From Eutrigla gurnardus (lineage: Eukaryota > Chordata > Actinopteri > Perciformes > Triglidae): a DNA stretch of 64,000 bases. Position 1 is the stretch's first letter; each line of letters starts with the position of its first letter. The notes beneath the pieces are model-generated. The model did no database searches and was not told the DNA's origin. It worked only from the letters and a program-made list of their open reading frames with translations. A program made the position numbers and the translations under genes. The DNA lies in the NCBI GenBank assembly GCA_963514095.1, contig OY741276.1, positions 12,385,739-12,449,738 of the forward strand, in the 5' to 3' direction. Below, piece after piece: positions 51,271-62,171 of this stretch.

Positions 51271-52100
51271 GCCTGCGGATCTGGAAATCCTGAGGAACTT
51301 TACATGAAATAAAACTTCTATACAGCTGTACTACTCTTTCAATAGATTTTTAAGTTTGAGAAAAAGGTCTGAACAAATTTTAACCAAATTGATGTGACAT
51401 GTAAATCATTTGTAGATAGTTTGATTAATTTTTACCCATAATGCACTTTGTTTTTTTAATATTTTTATCAAAGCACCATGAATCATACCGACAGTTTTAA
51501 ACGTTGCCTGGTTGTTCCTACTTAATGAAGCATGCAGTAGTAAACGTCAGACAGACGTGAATCCAAGAGAGATCCTCAAAATCGAACACTGTGCAGCAGA
51601 TATTCTGGTTTCTAAAATGGGGCACAACATTTGACCTGGCCAGGAGTTTGGTCTAACATGCTACATGACGCAAATTGCTTTGCCTGGATGTAGTTGAAAC
51701 ATGAGTCCAGCACAAGATACAGTACTGTGCCCATGTGTACCCCGATTCTCAATATCTGGCTTGGCATTCATTTGTGAAACTGTTCAGCTACTGTATTCCA
51801 AGACTGTAAATATGTCATCAACATTTGATATACTCTGTATTTTTTAAATATTTTGTACTATGTTTGAATCATGCTATGGAATAAGTCAGTGGTCCTAATG
51901 GGGCCCATGTCTAACTCATTCATAATCCACCGAAGACATTATCTTGAAGCACATAGAATCAGACTTTTTAAATAAAAATATACTCCCAAGTATGTAGCCG
52001 ACTGTTATTCCTTGTACCATATGCTTAATATACCAAGATGCATTAACGTTTGAATGTTGTAGTTTCTCACTAAGCAATTGGTTATAATAAAAACAGTTTT
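51271..52100 (+). other. cdc14b 3' UTR region and convergent intergenic stretch
   Basis: AT-rich sequence after the proposed cdc14b stop. It contains AATAAA at 51308-51313 and AATAAA-like hexamers near 51971 and 52087. Transcripts of cdc14b and habp4 converge here. No gene was seen. Confidence 0.5.
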
Positions 52101-52403
52101 GCACAGCTGAGTAAAGTTAAATTGTTGCCTACAACTGCAAAAGACAACATGTCCATATACCCAAACTTCTTAGATTTCCTCCTTTTGTTTGAATAGTCCC
52201 ACAAAAAAGGCTCCAAGGTAAACTTGCAACTGCATTTATTTTCGAGGAGTCAAATGCTAAACAGTGCCTACTGTGCAATGGAACAAAATAAGTAGTACAA
52301 TAAAACCCCAAACCCTAAGAAGAGCAGCAACATGAAGTGTATTTTAGCAAGTGTCAAGTGCAACCTTTATTCCCCACAGGAGGTAATCAAGATGTGGATT
52401 CAG

Positions 52404-55400
52404 TTATCTTCCTGCCGATAGTGCTGGGAAGTCTTCTGGGTCATCCGGGTTGGGAGCTGGATCATACTCCTGGTGGGAGAAGACAGATGTTAGAAATACA
52501 AATCAAATGTCTTCTGAAAATTCTGGATTGCAGATCATCTGATGATTTTTCAAATTGCGCTATAGATGCAATCCCTTCAGAAAAGTCAGGAACATACCTT
52601 CTCCAATTTGGGTTGTGCCCTCTCTGGGCGACTAGCTGGGCCACCTCGTGCTCCCCTTCCACGACCCCCACGACTGGGGCGTCCAAGACTCCCGAAATTG
52701 ATGTCCAGAAGGGAGGTGATGTCATTCACAGACCTACGGAGGAAGTTGCCATCGTCCTCCAAGTATTCCAGGGGCCCCTCCTTAACAGTCTGAAGATTTG
52801 AGGTAAACACTAAATTAAGTCTAATGCTCAGGTCCCACTGCCCGTGAGCAGCTGGTGACTGCCGTGCTGCATCCGTTATGCATGTGGTATCCACACAGAA
52901 TGCAGGGTAAGCAGAGTACTAGTTACTTTTATCATTACAGCCGATAGAGGCGGTGTAATATTTACAGCCCAGTTTATTTTTTCTCCCATTTGTTTGTTGA
53001 AGAATGAAAACCTTTTGCTCTTGTAAACGGTGCTCTGTCACCCCCCCACAGAGAGGGAAGTAGCAAGGTCTAGGATAGGGGGCTGACACATAAAGTTGAC
53101 ATGGCTGGTATCGTGAGCCACATTCACTTTCCAGGAAACACTGCACTGTTGATTTCTGCTGTGAACTACGCAGAGCACACAGACAAAATAGGAGACGCCT
53201 CAAATCTCTAGAAGAGATGCAGCAGACATGCCGTGGAGTTGCATATTCTCGCTGCTCACGCGGGCAGTGTGACCCATGCATAAGAGAGTTAAACCCAATA
53301 TTTACAGCCAAACGCAACAGGATCGACATGCTTTACATTCTCACCTCCACATGCTTTGACTGGTGGATGACCTTTGCTTTGGATGGAATCTTGCTCTCAG
53401 CTTTGCGGATATTAAACTCCGTCTTGGGACGACTTGTGTCCTGCATGGCTCTCCACTCGTCCAGGGTCATCTCCATGGCAACCTGGACCACCATCTCTCC
53501 ATCACCTTCTTCCATTCCTCTATCATAATTGGGGGCAAACCAAATCCGTCAGTCAACTTTAACACATTTCCACATCTTAAAGTAAATCTAGCGGGAGACT
53601 ACCCAAATAAAGAGATTCCTAAGTTGTTCAATGTCATACCATTGGGAGTTGCATTACATTTATTATTGCAAAAAGGCAAAATCAAAACATTGCTGCACCT
53701 GACAATCATACATCCTGGATGTCAAATTGATTCAGCAGTGAAAAAAAGGTTAAAAAGATAAGACAGAAGCTAAAGACCAAAGATTCTAGCATAAAAAAGG
53801 AACCACCACATCACCTGGTGATCGAGACAGAACATAATGAACTTAGAGAACAGCACTGTTCCTGTAGAGCTTGAAATATACAAAACTAGCCTAAAAACAG
53901 AAAATCTTAAAACGATTGCATGATTGACCAGTCTGCATTTGCGGTACATAGCAAAAAAAGGTAAATTCCATGGGGAAAATTTCAGAAGTTGTGTGATCAA
54001 TGCCGCACATTATTCTTGTATTCAATGAGCAAAATACGAAGTGAAAGCCTTAATGTGTTCTGTATAACTTTGGTCTTACTGACAATGACTTAAAGCAGAG
54101 AGGCTAGATTTTTTTTCTTCCTTTAATCAATTTATGGATACAAAAAACAATCAAAATTGCCAATCAACCAGATGATGTCTCATATCATTTTTAAGAAAGA
54201 TGCTTATGTACAAGACTCTCACCGATTCTGATGTTCTTCCTCCATGAGCATTTGTGGCTCCTCAGATTTGACAGGAGCGTCGGAGGTCACCTCCATTGAG
54301 TCACTTCTAAGGGACATGGACAAAAAGAAACATCTCTACTGTGCCCAAAATTGAAAGTTGTTATTTTACATGTTAATGAAATTCCATTTACCTTGTAGCT
54401 TCTTCAACACTCCCCCAGTTCCAGGGGCCTCTGCCTCCTCTCTTTTCCTCAGGAGAGATGCCTCTGCAATGCGTGTTACAAAAGTTGTCAATACACCATT
54501 ATGTGAGAAAAACCAAGCCTTGAGCTGAACTGCTACAACAAAGTCTTACGTTCCGCTGTGGCGATCATACCCTCTCTTGCCCCTCAGGTTGAAGTTCTCA
54601 GCATTCCTCGAGTCTCCTCCTCCTCCTCCATCTCTTACTCCTCTCCGACCTCTGTTCCCACCTCTGCCCCTGAAGTCAGAGACTGCATTATAGGAAGGCC
54701 TGGGGATCAATTAAAACAAAGCTCAATGTTATTTCTCAGTCAGCTCCTGCCCTTCAAAGTGGGGAAGAGAGAAAAACAACGCTAACATTGTAATTTACCG
54801 TCACCTAATATTAATTTTTACCCCTTTGAGCTTAAACACAACTTTCCTCCTGCAACCTCTGTTAACATGAGTTCAGTTACCAGCAGGACTGTACTGTACT
54901 GTTTCGCAGTAGAGCTGGTCACTGCGATTACTCTGAGCAGTATGCATGGAATGAATTAGACTGGAATATAGGTCCGTTTTAGGTCCGATTCATTTATTTG
55001 TTCCAACTGTTGCTATGATGTTAGTCCTCTCATTTAGCAAACTAACTGATAACCGCAACCATTGACTAGCTTTGCTCTTGCCGATTTAAACTAATGGGTT
55101 GTTCACAATTTAGTGCTTTCAAGTCATCATCTAAAAGCGTTAATGCCAATGTCAAGATCACATCGTTTTACTGGAATATCAGCCCATAATAAAGATCACA
55201 TATTTTTCTGAAAAGAGTTTCCAATTCAAGCAGGCAGATGAAATATTTGTTTTTGTTTAAGTGGACATGGCAGAATATGTGCAGAGAAATGGAGAGCTGA
55301 GTTTTAGCCTCAGCTTGTAAGAGAACACATACTTCGACTCCTGTGGATATTCCTCTTGATTGGCCCAACGTGCCCCAAAGGTACCCTTCCGTGTGCCCCT

Positions 55401-56390
55401 CTGGGCCTCCTCTGTGCCATATCCCCTTTCAGTCACTGGTCCAGGATGTGCTTGTTGCTGCCGCTGCTTACGGACTAAGGACAGAAAATGAGGTAGTGAG
55501 ATCATGAATTGCGTTGCCTCATTTCTTCCACTGCGAGTTATATAAAAATCTTAAATAATCAAATGCTTGGTCAGAAATCAATCGGAACCGTTCTTATTGG
55601 AACCACTAATCCATTAGCTTTCATGTCAGCCTATAAAACCACAAAGATATGTTGGTTTGAATTTTCCAGGCATCATTTCATTCGTAAACTTGGTTTTAAA
55701 AACATTCCCAATCCCAATGTATTAATGTATGGTTTATTTGGACAGGTATCAAAGACAAAGACAAAGTAAAATATCTGATAATATATAACAATGCAAAAAC
55801 AAAAAATTAACAAAAAGGAATAACTGCACTTAACCATGCCTCTGACATTGTTTTTTGCTGAAATCAGTAGATGGCTGGTTGTGTCAGGAATAAAAATGTT
55901 GCCTTTAAATGCAGTTTTGACTGCGCTATAAAATTAGGAGGCTCTCATTTGGCTTCAGATAAAGGGTGGAAAACTCTCCCTGACAGCATGAACATGTGCT
56001 CAGCAACCTTGCTGACTTTGCACCATCAGCAGCTGACAAAGCCTGAGCAAACGGACCACTCTTGGCTGGGCTATCCGATCAGGAAATACTAGCAACTGCC
56101 AGAATTGTTTGGATTTGGTGTGTGCAACGACAATGCAACCAAGCGGTTAGCTGACCTGGAGCTGGTTCTGGAGCAGGGTCTTGACCATCCGACATAAAGG
56201 GAACGCGCCTGTCCTTCTGTGATTCCTTCTGACCAGCTTTTTTCTGCTTGCTTTTCTTCTTCTCATCTGCCTTCTTCTTTTTCTCCTTCTCCATTTCAAC
56301 TTTGCTCATCAAGTCGAAGGGGTCAGCGTCGTCATCAAGAAGATCCCCATACCTGTTCGCCACAGCGCAGCCATAGGCATCCGGGAGCAT
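52404..56390 (-). CDS. habp4: Intracellular hyaluronan-binding protein 4 (Ki-1/57; SERBP1 family)
   Basis: RNA- and ribosome-binding protein related to SERBP1. Family members occupy inactive ribosomes with eEF2, including in fish and frog eggs. Minus-strand exons: 56390-56156, 55474-55333, 54699-54550, 54463-54392, 54306-54223, 53519-53345, 52789-52598 and 52469-52404. They total 1116 bases and 371 residues; human is about 413. The start MLPDAYGCAVANRYGDLLDD is followed by DADPFDLM, the family N-terminal motif, then a Lys/Glu-rich stretch. The middle is Arg/Gly-rich (DFRGRGGNRGRRG) with GPWNWGSV. Then come MTLDEWRAMQ and RPKTEFNIRKAESKIPSKA, then DITSLLDINFGSL and an RGG tail. It ends APNPDDPEDFPALSAGR. 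A splice-acceptor-like ccccaaacag sits 5 bases before the ATG, so a non-coding first exon upstream is possible. Poly(A) signals on this strand are at 52371-52366 and 52240-52235. Confidence 0.94.
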
Positions 56391-56879
56391 TTTAGCCTGT
56401 TTGGGGAGAGACATGGCAGTTAAAAGGCTGATTCCCTCCTCAAAATTATCACATATCGTGCATGTGGCAAGCAACAGCAAAAATCAAAGTCAAGAAACGA
56501 CCGTTTCCGTGCCCAGTTACAACAGAACGAAGCTGCGGGTGGTGATTATCCGCCTCGGTGAACATCCAACAAACACCCACAGCGGTTTGTCGACTCTTTT
56601 AAATGTTTACACGTGTGGAGACAAGCGGCACCACGCCCCCGGGCCCATCAATAGGCTACTCACTAATCAATATGCATTGCATTGACTTGGCTCAAGTCCC
56701 CTGTGCCAACAATGGTGCATGTTTTTGCTCACTCAGGTCCTGCTGCTTGGCACAGGAGTTCGAAGCAGCACATTTGCAAGCGAACGTTATACAACAACTT
56801 ATAAATATTCCTTTGTTTCCTGTAAAACGAGCATTACTCAACGTTAACCATAATTAATAAAGAACACCAGTCAACAATT

Positions 56880-57260
56880 TAAAATACTATACCACGACAC
56901 CGAGTAATACTGAATGCCGCCGAAAAACGGCGTTGGTACGCTATTCAGCGGAGATAACGTTAGCGACTTGCTAACGCCGCTAGCCGTTAGTAGCTGTTAA
57001 TTGGTTCGACAACTTTCAAACCCAAATATCTGGCTAGTATAACAGTAAATGTCTTAACTCTTAATAGTCAACGTTAGCTTATTTTAAATTCATATATTGT
57101 ATAGCTCAGTGGCTATGTAGTAGCTTAATAGTTTTATGCTAGCTATTTCTCTGGCTACGTTAGCTAACCGCTAAGTAGTAGCATTGCTACCATTGGCATA
57201 TAACGTTAGCGCTGTTTTTAGTAACTTGGTTATATAAAAGATGCATACGTCGACTGGGCA
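56880..57260 (-). promoter_or_regulatory. habp4: Probable habp4 promoter / first-exon region
   Basis: CpG-bearing sequence (gccgccgaaaaacggcg at about 56917) with a dense run of TAACGTTAGC, GCTAGC and GTTAGC words between 56945 and 57215. Such words cluster at many fish transcription starts, and this one lies 0.5-0.9 kb upstream of the habp4 start codon. The position suggests a separate non-coding exon joined to the acceptor before the ATG. I cannot place the exact start. Confidence 0.4.
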
Positions 57261-58560
57261 TCAATCCCCCTAGTTTTAACTCTCCCCTGGGTTCTTAGTC
57301 CTTTCCTTGACTAGCATTTGTCATGTTACCTGCATCGTTAAGTCACGGCACCTGTTCCCCTTGTGGACAGCTGTAGGTGATATATAAACCTGATCAACCC
57401 TCAGGCTTACCACTCACTAGCTCACTTGCGTTCAATTACAGGCATCAGAGAAAACAAACCTAAAACTCATATACCTATTCACTGATATTTTCTTTACCTG
57501 CATAACTAATTATTCACTGTTATTTACTTCACCTAAAATCACAAATTCAACATATTTGACATTCCTTCTTAACTGTAGGTTTGATTGCTACCATATCATA
57601 ATTGGAGTAACCTAATAAAAAAATATCAAAAGCTTGTTGGTGTTCTTTGTAGTTTTCAGGATATTGACTAATGAACTTTAAAAGAGCACAACACCCATCA
57701 TCACAAAACTTGTAGGATTCAAGATCATATACAAATCCTCAAGAGTAGGCTACCTGGAAAAACACCCTGAAAGTGGTATTCAAATCTACCACTAGGTGGC
57801 GCCCAAATGCTTAAAAGGTGCCTCCTCTCCCTGGAATAACCTTATGAAAACATTTATTGTTGTGGCAATAAATGTGGCAATATGTGAGAGTAATGTGATG
57901 TTGGGCCTTGAAAATGTAAGGTCTGTGGAGGAACAATATTTGATCAACTATGGCCCAAAGACAGTCAGGAGGTGAACCAGTAAATAATAATAAACTGCAG
58001 GAACACATTTTTCCATTTTATTTTTGTCACTTATTCCGGAACTCAGACTTCCTTTTATTAAAAATGCATCACAAAAATGGAGGAAACTTAGACGTTGCAC
58101 CTTTAAAAACCACATTGTACATTGCATTCATAAATATTTGATTTGCCTTTTTAAGGTAACAGTAAGTGAATGAGAGACACAGAAAGACAGTAGTGAAACT
58201 AAACAGAAGGGCTTGCAACCCAATGAATAAGGGGATGAGCTCATATGACACTTTGACTGTACACTTCATTTCAGGGCATGTTTTCTGATTTGCTACCCAA
58301 AAAACTAATTTGGATTAAATATCTCAAACAATACCAGTGAACCAAAAAGTGCTAATTGATGGAATCATACATTCAAGTCTTGAATTGACTTGTGATTTTC
58401 CAGCATATGTTGTGGGGACACACAGTTGAAGACAACCACATGGGCTGCTTTATGTGGATACATCATGGAAGGGAGAAGGATTGTGGTTTAATCGCTCCCT
58501 AACTTTTCAAATAACTTCTTATTTTCTATTTCTTTTCTCCCTCTCCATGAGTACACCCTT
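57261..58560. other. Intergenic region between habp4 and znf367
   Basis: About 1.3 kb of AT-rich sequence with no gene, between the divergent 5' ends of habp4 and znf367. The one notable item is a CTCF-like motif at 57789-57803, listed separately. Short open frames near 57950-58269 have no recognisable content. Confidence 0.5.
57789..57803 (+). promoter_or_regulatory. CTCF-like motif upstream of znf367
   Basis: CCACTAGGTGGCGCC on the plus strand fits the CTCF core (CCASYAGRKGGCRS). It sits in the intergenic space between habp4 and znf367, oriented opposite to the site at 49522. Confidence 0.5.
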
Positions 58561-58589
58561 TGTTCAACTATTTCCGCCCTAAAATGATT

Positions 58590-58980
58590 ACGTAACTTTG
58601 GCGCCTCTGGGCCACCGTTTCCTTTCCCTTTAAACTGACCAACAAAAAAAATGTAATAACATAAACAGACTCATCAGCGCGGGAAAAGCGCCACCGCTTC
58701 ACCGCAATGTAAAATTAACCGCCCTTCGCTTTCATTGGCTCCTTCGCGGCCGAACGCGAGCAACGATCGTTCTCATTGGCTAATCTAGATGTCAGCGCGC
58801 AAGGGCGCGCGACCAGTGTTTAAATCTCATTGGATAAAGAGCTCTCTACCAATTCTCGCACGCCGAGCGCTCCCCGTTCTATTCCATTGGCTCCAGACTT
58901 GCTCGGTGGGTCTACGTGGCTGCTGCCATTGGCTACTTCTGACATGAGGCGCGATTTTGCAACGCGGGACGAAGCTGCTG
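58590..58980 (+). promoter_or_regulatory. znf367: znf367 promoter: six CCAAT boxes plus E2F-like sites
   Basis: CCAAT pentamers, mostly reverse (ATTGG), at 58734, 58775, 58829, 58849 (forward), 58886 and 58928. E2F-like sites are TTTGGCGCC at 58597-58605 and the palindrome-like GCGCGGGAAAAGCGCC at 58677-58692. The block lies 260-650 bases before the znf367 start codon and is CpG-rich. The combination of NF-Y and E2F sites is typical of S-phase/G2 genes, and human ZNF367 is described as cell-cycle regulated. Confidence 0.7.
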
Positions 58981-59244
58981 TGGGCGCACACAAGTCAGTT
59001 CAGACGGCCCGCTGCGTCAAGAAGGGAACTTACCATCATCTTCACAGCAAATTCTATATTTTGCGGGTACTTTGCTGTGAACAACGGGGCGAGATTTTCG
59101 GAAATGAAGGACATATTCACTCCAGATTGAAACGGCTATCTATTTATAACTTTTATGTATTGTTTTCTTTTTTTTAAATAATCATTCAGAGTTGAAACTT
59201 TTACGGTTTTTGCTTGCTTTTGCCGGAGTCTTGACATCCACACG

Positions 59245-62171
59245 ATGGCCGATAACAAGCACCCGCACGTTATTTTCTGCAACGACTCGCCCAAGAGAGT
59301 TTTGGTGTCCGTTATTAAGACCACGCCGATCAAACCGAGGAAAGCGGAGGCCCTGACGCCGACAAGTCCCGGTTTCAGCGACTTCATGGTCTACCCGTGG
59401 AAGTGGGGGGAGAACGCCCACAATGTGACTCTGAGCCCGGGCTCATTGAGCGGGGCTTCGTCCCCCACCGGGACCCAGACGGCCAGGGAAGCGGACACGG
59501 ACCCTTCGTCCGACCACATCAGGGTAACGTCAGATTCACTTTGTTTTAACCGTAATGTTACCGTACTGCTTTAACGTGTCGACATGTTACACTGATTGAA
59601 TCCGGCTTGTGTTCTTGTATGGTGTAAGGCTGTTGACAACACTTTGTACCAGAAACTGTGAGTTACAGGCTTAACAAGTAACACCACGTATAAGTATAAA
59701 TACTTATAGTAAAGGCAGCATTTAGGGAGAAAATAACGCACGCATGATGATATTTACATCTTTCAGTACGCAAACTATTCCTAACTGACTCGTTAAAGTT
59801 GATTTTTTGCGGTTGAGATGTAAATCAGTGTTCGTTTCTACTTAAAACGGTGTACTAATATGACCGGGCTTGAGAGTCATTTAAAAAAATCGCCCGCGCA
59901 TTAGCAGTGACATGGTGGATTTTAAACCCCAGTTACTTCCTGATTCTGGAGCAGCTGCTCTATGAGCTGCTCGTACATGTCTAGTCGCGCGCCAAAACGT
60001 AACCGGATGTGCATGAATTATAATGGAACAGACGCGTGTTCTGTTCACGTGCGCTCAGCTAAGGACATCATCATTGATATGATGCCGCTTTGTGTGGAAT
60101 TCAAAACGTTATAACTACTGTTCTGAAAATGTATTATAACAAATACATGTGCACGTTTAATACATATATGATGTTCCTGTTTAACTTATGCAGATTTAAT
60201 AAATATGAGGTTCCAGTTTAAAGTAAGCTCTTGTAAAATTGACCTGTAAAAGTATTAAAATATTTATTCTGCCAGATGTTCTGCATCTGTTTCTGGTTGC
60301 TGTTCCATAGAAAGAGCCAACTTTGGCACACCTGGAGGTGGACAGGTGTAGGAGAAAACCTATGGTGGAACAGGAAAATAAGTTGCTTAGGGGTTGCATC
60401 AGCTGTTGTAAAGATTCTGTATTTTCTTTCTCTCAGGATGGCATTCGCAGAGGACGTCCCCGGGCCGACACTGTCCGGGAGCTCATAAACGAGGGGGAGA
60501 CTTCTTCCAGCCGTATTCGCTGCAACATCTGCAACCGAGTATTTCCCAGGGAGAAGTCTCTCCAGGCTCATAAGAGGACACATACAGGTAAGACGGACAG
60601 GAAGATGAGTGCCTTGAGAAAAGGTGAATGTACTGTGCTTCCAAATTATGCCCTTGCTTACACAAGCAGGTATGGTCATGTAAACAACCGGTCTAACCAG
60701 ATGTAACACTAACATGCTGGGACATGAATGGGCGCAGCTATGTTTGGTCCCGGAAAGCAGAAATGACTGACCTCCCCAGTATCCAGTGTTTGAAAGTTGT
60801 GTACCGTTAGTGTGCATCAAAGAAACAGCAGCGCTGCGTAAGAACGACTGAACTGTGAAACAATGACAGTATTGTTGCCTGAACAATATCCCCCATTTCC
60901 CCTCCAGGAGAGAGGCCCTACCTGTGTGACTACCCAAATTGTGGGAAGGCTTTTGTCCAGAGCGGTCAGCTGAAGACGCACCAGCGGTTGCACACTGGGG
61001 AAAAACCCTTCGTCTGCTCTGAGAAAGGTGGGTCTGAAATGTGGATCTGTAGAGAAGGCCGTGTGATTAGGCTGAACGGGTGAAGGGATGTGAAGTCTTG
61101 TTACTATTCACTTTTATGATACTTTTAGGTACTTTCCAACGGCCTGAAATAAGGCTCGGTAAACATTAGTGACTGGAGCTTTTAACTGGCTGAGGTATAT
61201 TTTAAGCATTTGGAAAGTACCTGATAAACACAAAAGCGTACAGCCTAACTGTCTGCTGTAATAGAAATATACAAGCTGAACAGTACTACACTATCAGAAT
61301 TTCCTAGTTAACAACAATACGATTTATTCACCAGTGTTACTTTACTTTTGTTGTTGTGATGTTTTCATAAATGGTAGTAAACCACAAAAGGTCATTCATT
61401 ACACATTTGTGTCGCTGAGAAACGTGGCATTTTAATTGCTTACGCCATTTAATTGTATCTGTTGCTCTCTTTCTAGGATGCGGCAATCGGTTCACACATG
61501 CCAACCGTCACTGTCCCAAGCATCCTTTCTCCCGCCTGAAGAGAGAGGAACCAAAGGAGGGCCAGGGCACGTCTCAGTCCGTGGACAACAAGGCTGTGGC
61601 CGAGTGGCTGGCAAAGTAAGTGTACTACTTTACTCAGATGAGGACCTAACACTTGTTCTATTTTTAGCTCTTACTTTATCGGCAATGATACGTTTCGGTT
61701 TCTTTGTTTCCTTCTTTTGACAAATGTACTTATTGTAAGTCGCTTTGGACAAAAGCGTCTGCTAAATGACCTAAATGTAAATGTAAATGTAAGTGATGCT
61801 TTCAGGAGAAATGACCCGTTTACTAAGCATGCATAGTAGAACTTAAGTGTGCATTTTAATTGCATTTTGTGCTTACATCGTATGTTAATATACTCTTCTC
61901 GGTCCTTTGCAGGTACTGGCAAACCCGTGAGCAGCGTGCCCCCACAACTACAAAGGTGAAGCAGCAGGGCAAGGCAAGAGGAGAGGACCAAGAGCAGCAG
62001 GATCCCATGGAGTTCTCCCAGTCAGACGAAGAGAACGGAGAAGACGAAGAGATGGCAGAGGAAGAGAAGGGCAGCCAGGGAGGAGCGGCCAAGCGCCGCC
62101 TCCAGGAGCAACGAGAGCGCCTCCACGGGGCTCTGGCACTCATTGAGCTGGCCAACAACCTGTCTGCCTGA
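59245..62171 (+). CDS. znf367: Zinc finger protein 367
   Basis: Nuclear C2H2 zinc-finger factor linked to the cell cycle. Five exons: 59245-59523, 60437-60587, 60908-61027, 61477-61615 and 61913-62171. They total 948 bases and 315 residues; human is 350. The start MADNKHPHVIFCNDSPKRVL is preceded by ccacacg. Residues about 25-60 (PIKPRKAEALTPTSPGFSDF, VYPWKWGENAHN) are conserved. An AT-hook-like RRGRPR lies at about 97-102. Finger 1 (CNICNRVFPREKSLQAHKRTH) and finger 2 (CDYPNCGKAFVQSGQLKTHQ) are joined by HTGERPY, followed by HTGEKPF. A third, irregular finger-like unit is CSEKGCGNRFTHANRHCPKH. EWLAKYWQTREQR follows, then an acidic Glu/Asp stretch and a C-terminal helix, RRLQEQRERLHGALALIEL. 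Intron phases are 0, 1, 1 and 2, all with GT-AG ends. Confidence 0.95.
61727..61797 (+). repeat. Tail of a teleost SINE/LINE-type repeat in znf367 intron 4
   Basis: Reads taagtcgctttggacaaaag and cgtctgctaaatgac, then a short AAATGT tandem tail. This ending is widespread in fish genomes and belongs to retroposon 3' ends; the class (V-SINE or L2-related) is not certain. Confidence 0.6.

Noticed and set aside
54660..54686. Alternative acceptor (ataatgcag) for habp4 exon 3
   Set aside because: It would put a TGA in frame at once; the upstream acceptor ending at 54700 keeps the frame and reads KPSYNAVSDFRGRGG.
60218..60937. 239-codon minus-strand frame across znf367 exon 2
   Set aside because: Antisense to the zinc-finger exon and its introns; no domain of its own.
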